Below are positions 30,935 through 33,207 of a stretch of 33,207 nt of DNA, in pieces (position 1 is the stretch's first letter; the number at the start of each line of letters is the position of its first letter). The stretch is taken from assembly GCA_948907985.1 (NCBI GenBank), contig CAQWMM010000024.1, positions 1 through 33,207 on the forward strand, read 5' to 3'. Below the pieces are notes generated by a model, which saw nothing but the letters and a program-made list of their open reading frames with translations, had not been told where the DNA came from and did not search any database. This DNA comes from an uncultured Bacillota bacterium. Lineage in GTDB: Bacteria; Bacillota; Dehalobacteriia; UBA4068; UBA4997. The position numbers and the translations under genes are program-made.

Positions 30935-32122
30935 ATGTGCTTGCATCAAGCTTTTGTAATGGCGCTGAAAAGCCTGCTGGCGCGCAAGGTGCGCTCTCTG
31001 CTGACTATGCTGGGCATTATTGTCGGTGTGGCGGCGGTTATTGCGATTATGACGATTGGCCGGGGTACATTGGCTAAGGTGGAGGCGCAGTTTGACCATT
31101 TGGGCGCAAATATGATTACGGTAAACATCTATAACCGGGATTCTACGCGCCAGATTACAGTTAAAGATATGTATGAGTTGGTGAGCAGCAGGCCGGATTT
31201 GCTTTGCGATTTAAGCCCCAGTGTTGGGCTGGGCGGTGGTATAAAATATGGCAGCGACCGTTATCAGCGGACTGTGATCAGCGGCGTTAGCGAGGCCTGG
31301 CCGCAAAGCCAGTTGTTGGAGTTGGCCGATGGCGATTTTTTGCAGTATATGGACGTGGAGAGGCGGAACCGGGTCTGCGTAGTGGGCGACTATGTTGCGC
31401 GGCAGATTATGGGCGGCCGGGCCTTGGGCGAAACAATCAAAATCCGCGGCCAAAATTATACGGTGATTGGGGTTTTGGCTCCCTATGACGAATTGTCCGT
31501 GCAAAACGGCGAGGGCGGGGCGGACGATATAGTCTACATACCCTATACCAACATCTTAAAGCTGGGCGAAACCTCCTTTGTGGGCAGCTATACGCTGAAC
31601 TCGCGTACGCGGGAGTGTTCGGAGCAGGCAGTGGTGGCGATTGAGGAGCGCCTGCTGGCCTGTTATGAAAAAGACGATTATTATAATGTGGACAGCCAAA
31701 AAGAACGTATGGAAATGATGCTGGCCATGCAGGGCAGTATGCTTTCCGTTTTGTCGTCGATTGCCGGCGTGGCGCTGCTGGTGGGCGGCGTGGGCATTAT
31801 GAATATTATGTCAATCTCGGTGGCGGAGCGCACCCGCGAGATTGGCGTGCGCAAATCCTTTGGCGCGCGCCGGCAGGATATTTGGCTGCAATTTATTGTC
31901 GAGGCTGGCAGCACCAGCGCGGTTGGCGGTCTGGTGGGTGTGGCGCTGGGCGTTGTCGCCAGCGCCCTGGCCTGCCGGTTTATGGAACTGCCCTTTATCC
32001 CGGCTGGCGACGCTGTTCTGCTGGCTTTTGGGGTTTCGGTGGGGCTGGGCGTGATCTTTGGCTTTTTGCCGGCTGGCCGGGCGGCCAGAATGGAGCCGAT
32101 TGACGCCCTGCGTTATGATTAA
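30935..32122 (+). CDS. MacB/YknZ-type ABC permease 6, canonical member
   Basis: 395 residues, the member closest to ordinary MacB/YknZ permeases. The N-terminal LLARKVRSLLTMLGIIVGVAAVIAIMTIG and LGANMITVNIYN are textbook, as is the end AARMEPIDALRYD, where its neighbours have MEPVAAINAD. The outer domain contains DGDFLQYMDVERRNRVCVVGD and YTVIGVLAPYDE. TM2 region GGVGIMNIMSISV and coupling segment RTREIGVRKSFGARRQDIW follow. It lies 158 bases after the ATPase, separated by the palindrome, with GGGGGA before the ATG. With the adaptor and ATPase it makes up a complete YknXYZ-like set. Confidence 0.93.
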   Translation: MCLHQAFVMALKSLLARKVRSLLTMLGIIVGVAAVIAIMTIGRGTLAKVEAQFDHLGANMITVNIYNRDSTRQITVKDMYELVSSRPDLLCDLSPSVGLGGGIKYGSDRYQRTVISGVSEAWPQSQLLELADGDFLQYMDVERRNRVCVVGDYVARQIMGGRALGETIKIRGQNYTVIGVLAPYDELSVQNGEGGADDIVYIPYTNILKLGETSFVGSYTLNSRTRECSEQAVVAIEERLLACYEKDDYYNVDSQKERMEMMLAMQGSMLSVLSSIAGVALLVGGVGIMNIMSISVAERTREIGVRKSFGARRQDIWLQFIVEAGSTSAVGGLVGVALGVVASALACRFMELPFIPAGDAVLLAFGVSVGLGVIFGFLPAGRAARMEPIDALRYD

Positions 32123-32136
32123 GGAGGCTAAGCAAA

Positions 32137-33207
32137 ATGGATATAAAACAGGCTTTGCGAACAGCGTTTAGGAATTTGATTGTAAACAAAACGCGCTTTG
32201 CACAGACAATTTTGGCTATGGTGATTGGCGTAGGGGCAATCGTGGTAACCTGTAATGTTTGTAGGGTGTTGCTCAATTTGATGGATGAAGTTTGGGATCC
32301 GGCCAGTTTCAGTGTTATCCATATGTATGTTGATACCAGTACGGATTGTAACCGACCGATAACTATTGAAGATATGGACAAAATTGCCGAAAATAATCCG
32401 GAGGCGATTGTTGCCGTTTCACCCTATGTATTTGACCATACTGTGAGCGATAATGTTTGGTATGGCGACAAATATTTGAAGAATATTTCTTTTGTAGGCG
32501 TAAATGAAAGCTATCTGAATGCCACGCCTGATGAAAAATTGGCCGATGGGCGCTTTATTCAGCATATGGATTGCAGCCGAGAACAAAATGTTTGCGTTGT
32601 GAGCCATGAGGTTGCTAATAAATATATGGGCGGCGATGCGCTTGGCAAGGAGCTGAAAATATTTGGCATTAATTATACAGTGATTGGCGTGATGGCAGAA
32701 GCCGGGCCAAACTCTGATGAACATGTATATTTGCCCTATACCGTCGCTAAAAAAATAACCGGTGAACGGATAGATTCCGGCTATATTGGTGATTATTATT
32801 CAAATCGTTTTGTGCTTTTAGCCAATGGGGTGGATAATATCGGTAACGCTCGCAATGCTGTTGAACGAGAGGTATCAGAGCTGATCGGCGAGGAGGTCAA
32901 TAAAGGCAAGTGGTTTTTGACCTGTGCCAGCCAATTATTTTTTTATGAAGCAGGCAAAGGCGGCACCTATCAGTTGGGTTATAATTTGCTATTATTGATT
33001 GTAGTTATTCTGGTGGTAGGCGGTGTGGGCATTATGAACGTGATGTTAGCCAGCGTTCAGGAGCGCAAAAAAGAAATCGGTATTCGCAAGGCCTTTGGTG
33101 CCAGCAATGAGGATATTAAGCGACAATTTATGCTGGAGGCGGTGATTACCAGTCTGCTGGGTGGTGCGGTTGGTGTGATTTTTGGTGCGCTGGGTAGTTT
33201 TGCAGTG
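32137..33207 (+). CDS. MacB/FtsX-type ABC permease 7, truncated by the window end
   Basis: 357 codons are present and the frame is open to the last base. It begins after AAGGAGG. TM1 carries CNVCR. The outer domain has SPYVFDHTVSDNVWYGDKY, GRFIQHMDCSREQNVCVV and YTVIGVMAEAG, very like permease 4. TM2 region GGVGIMNVMLASV and coupling segment ERKKEIGIRKAFGASNEDIKRQF are intact. About 50 residues, TM4 and the C-terminal motif, lie beyond the window. The array may continue further. Confidence 0.9.
   Translation, partial: MDIKQALRTAFRNLIVNKTRFAQTILAMVIGVGAIVVTCNVCRVLLNLMDEVWDPASFSVIHMYVDTSTDCNRPITIEDMDKIAENNPEAIVAVSPYVFDHTVSDNVWYGDKYLKNISFVGVNESYLNATPDEKLADGRFIQHMDCSREQNVCVVSHEVANKYMGGDALGKELKIFGINYTVIGVMAEAGPNSDEHVYLPYTVAKKITGERIDSGYIGDYYSNRFVLLANGVDNIGNARNAVEREVSELIGEEVNKGKWFLTCASQLFFYEAGKGGTYQLGYNLLLLIVVILVVGGVGIMNVMLASVQERKKEIGIRKAFGASNEDIKRQFMLEAVITSLLGGAVGVIFGALGSFAV

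Overview
The window comes from an endospore-forming member of the Bacillota, probably a fermentative Clostridia-like anaerobe. The evidence is an alpha/beta-type small acid-soluble spore protein, the spore protease GPR, the sporulation protein YlbJ, a CD1247-type protein, acetate kinase, strong AGGAGG ribosome binding sites and roughly half G+C. The species cannot be named from sequence alone. No tRNA, rRNA, CRISPR array, transposase or prophage gene was seen.

Left part (1-10.3 kb) is mostly core genome. It holds the end of a YdcZ-type transporter, the reverse-strand spore pair ssp/gpr, a small two-CxxC protein, a membrane peptide next to a VapD-type ribonuclease, rsmD, a coiled-coil protein, reverse-strand ylbJ, ackA-hslO, rplS, efp, a CD1247-family protein with an unusual Cys/Asp cluster, and a reverse-strand membrane-anchored C39-like protease.

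Middle part (10.4-20.4 kb). A tight five-gene run encodes an FtsE-like ATPase with a degenerate signature motif, a lysine-rich single-pass membrane protein, an XRE-type regulator, a ComEA-like DNA-binding protein and a stand-alone ComEC-type metallo-beta-lactamase domain. An orphan histidine kinase follows. After it come a reverse-strand SulP anion transporter, the iron-sulfur pair iscS-iscU behind a promoter carrying a 10-bp inverted repeat, and a reverse-strand sodium:amino-acid symporter.

Right part (20.6 kb to the end) is the most unusual. An ECF sigma factor is followed by a membrane-anchored DUF4367-type protein, the likely anti-sigma factor. Two almost identical promoter-like elements (TGTAACC, 12-base gap, GCGGGTGTATATA) lie directly upstream of the anti-sigma gene and of a long operon. 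That operon has five tandem MacB/FtsX-type permeases, a periplasmic-adaptor-like protein with an internal duplication, one MacB/YknY-type ATPase, a canonical permease, and a seventh permease running off the window end. It resembles the envelope-stress exporter YknXYZ, with the permease multiplied into a family of diverged outer domains on a shared coupling scaffold. Further oddities are a G9 tract in front of permease 2, a 121-bp palindrome between the ATPase and permease 6, and identical DNA blocks at the 3' ends of several permeases. The inference is a sigma-controlled export or sensing system in which several interchangeable permeases share one ATPase.
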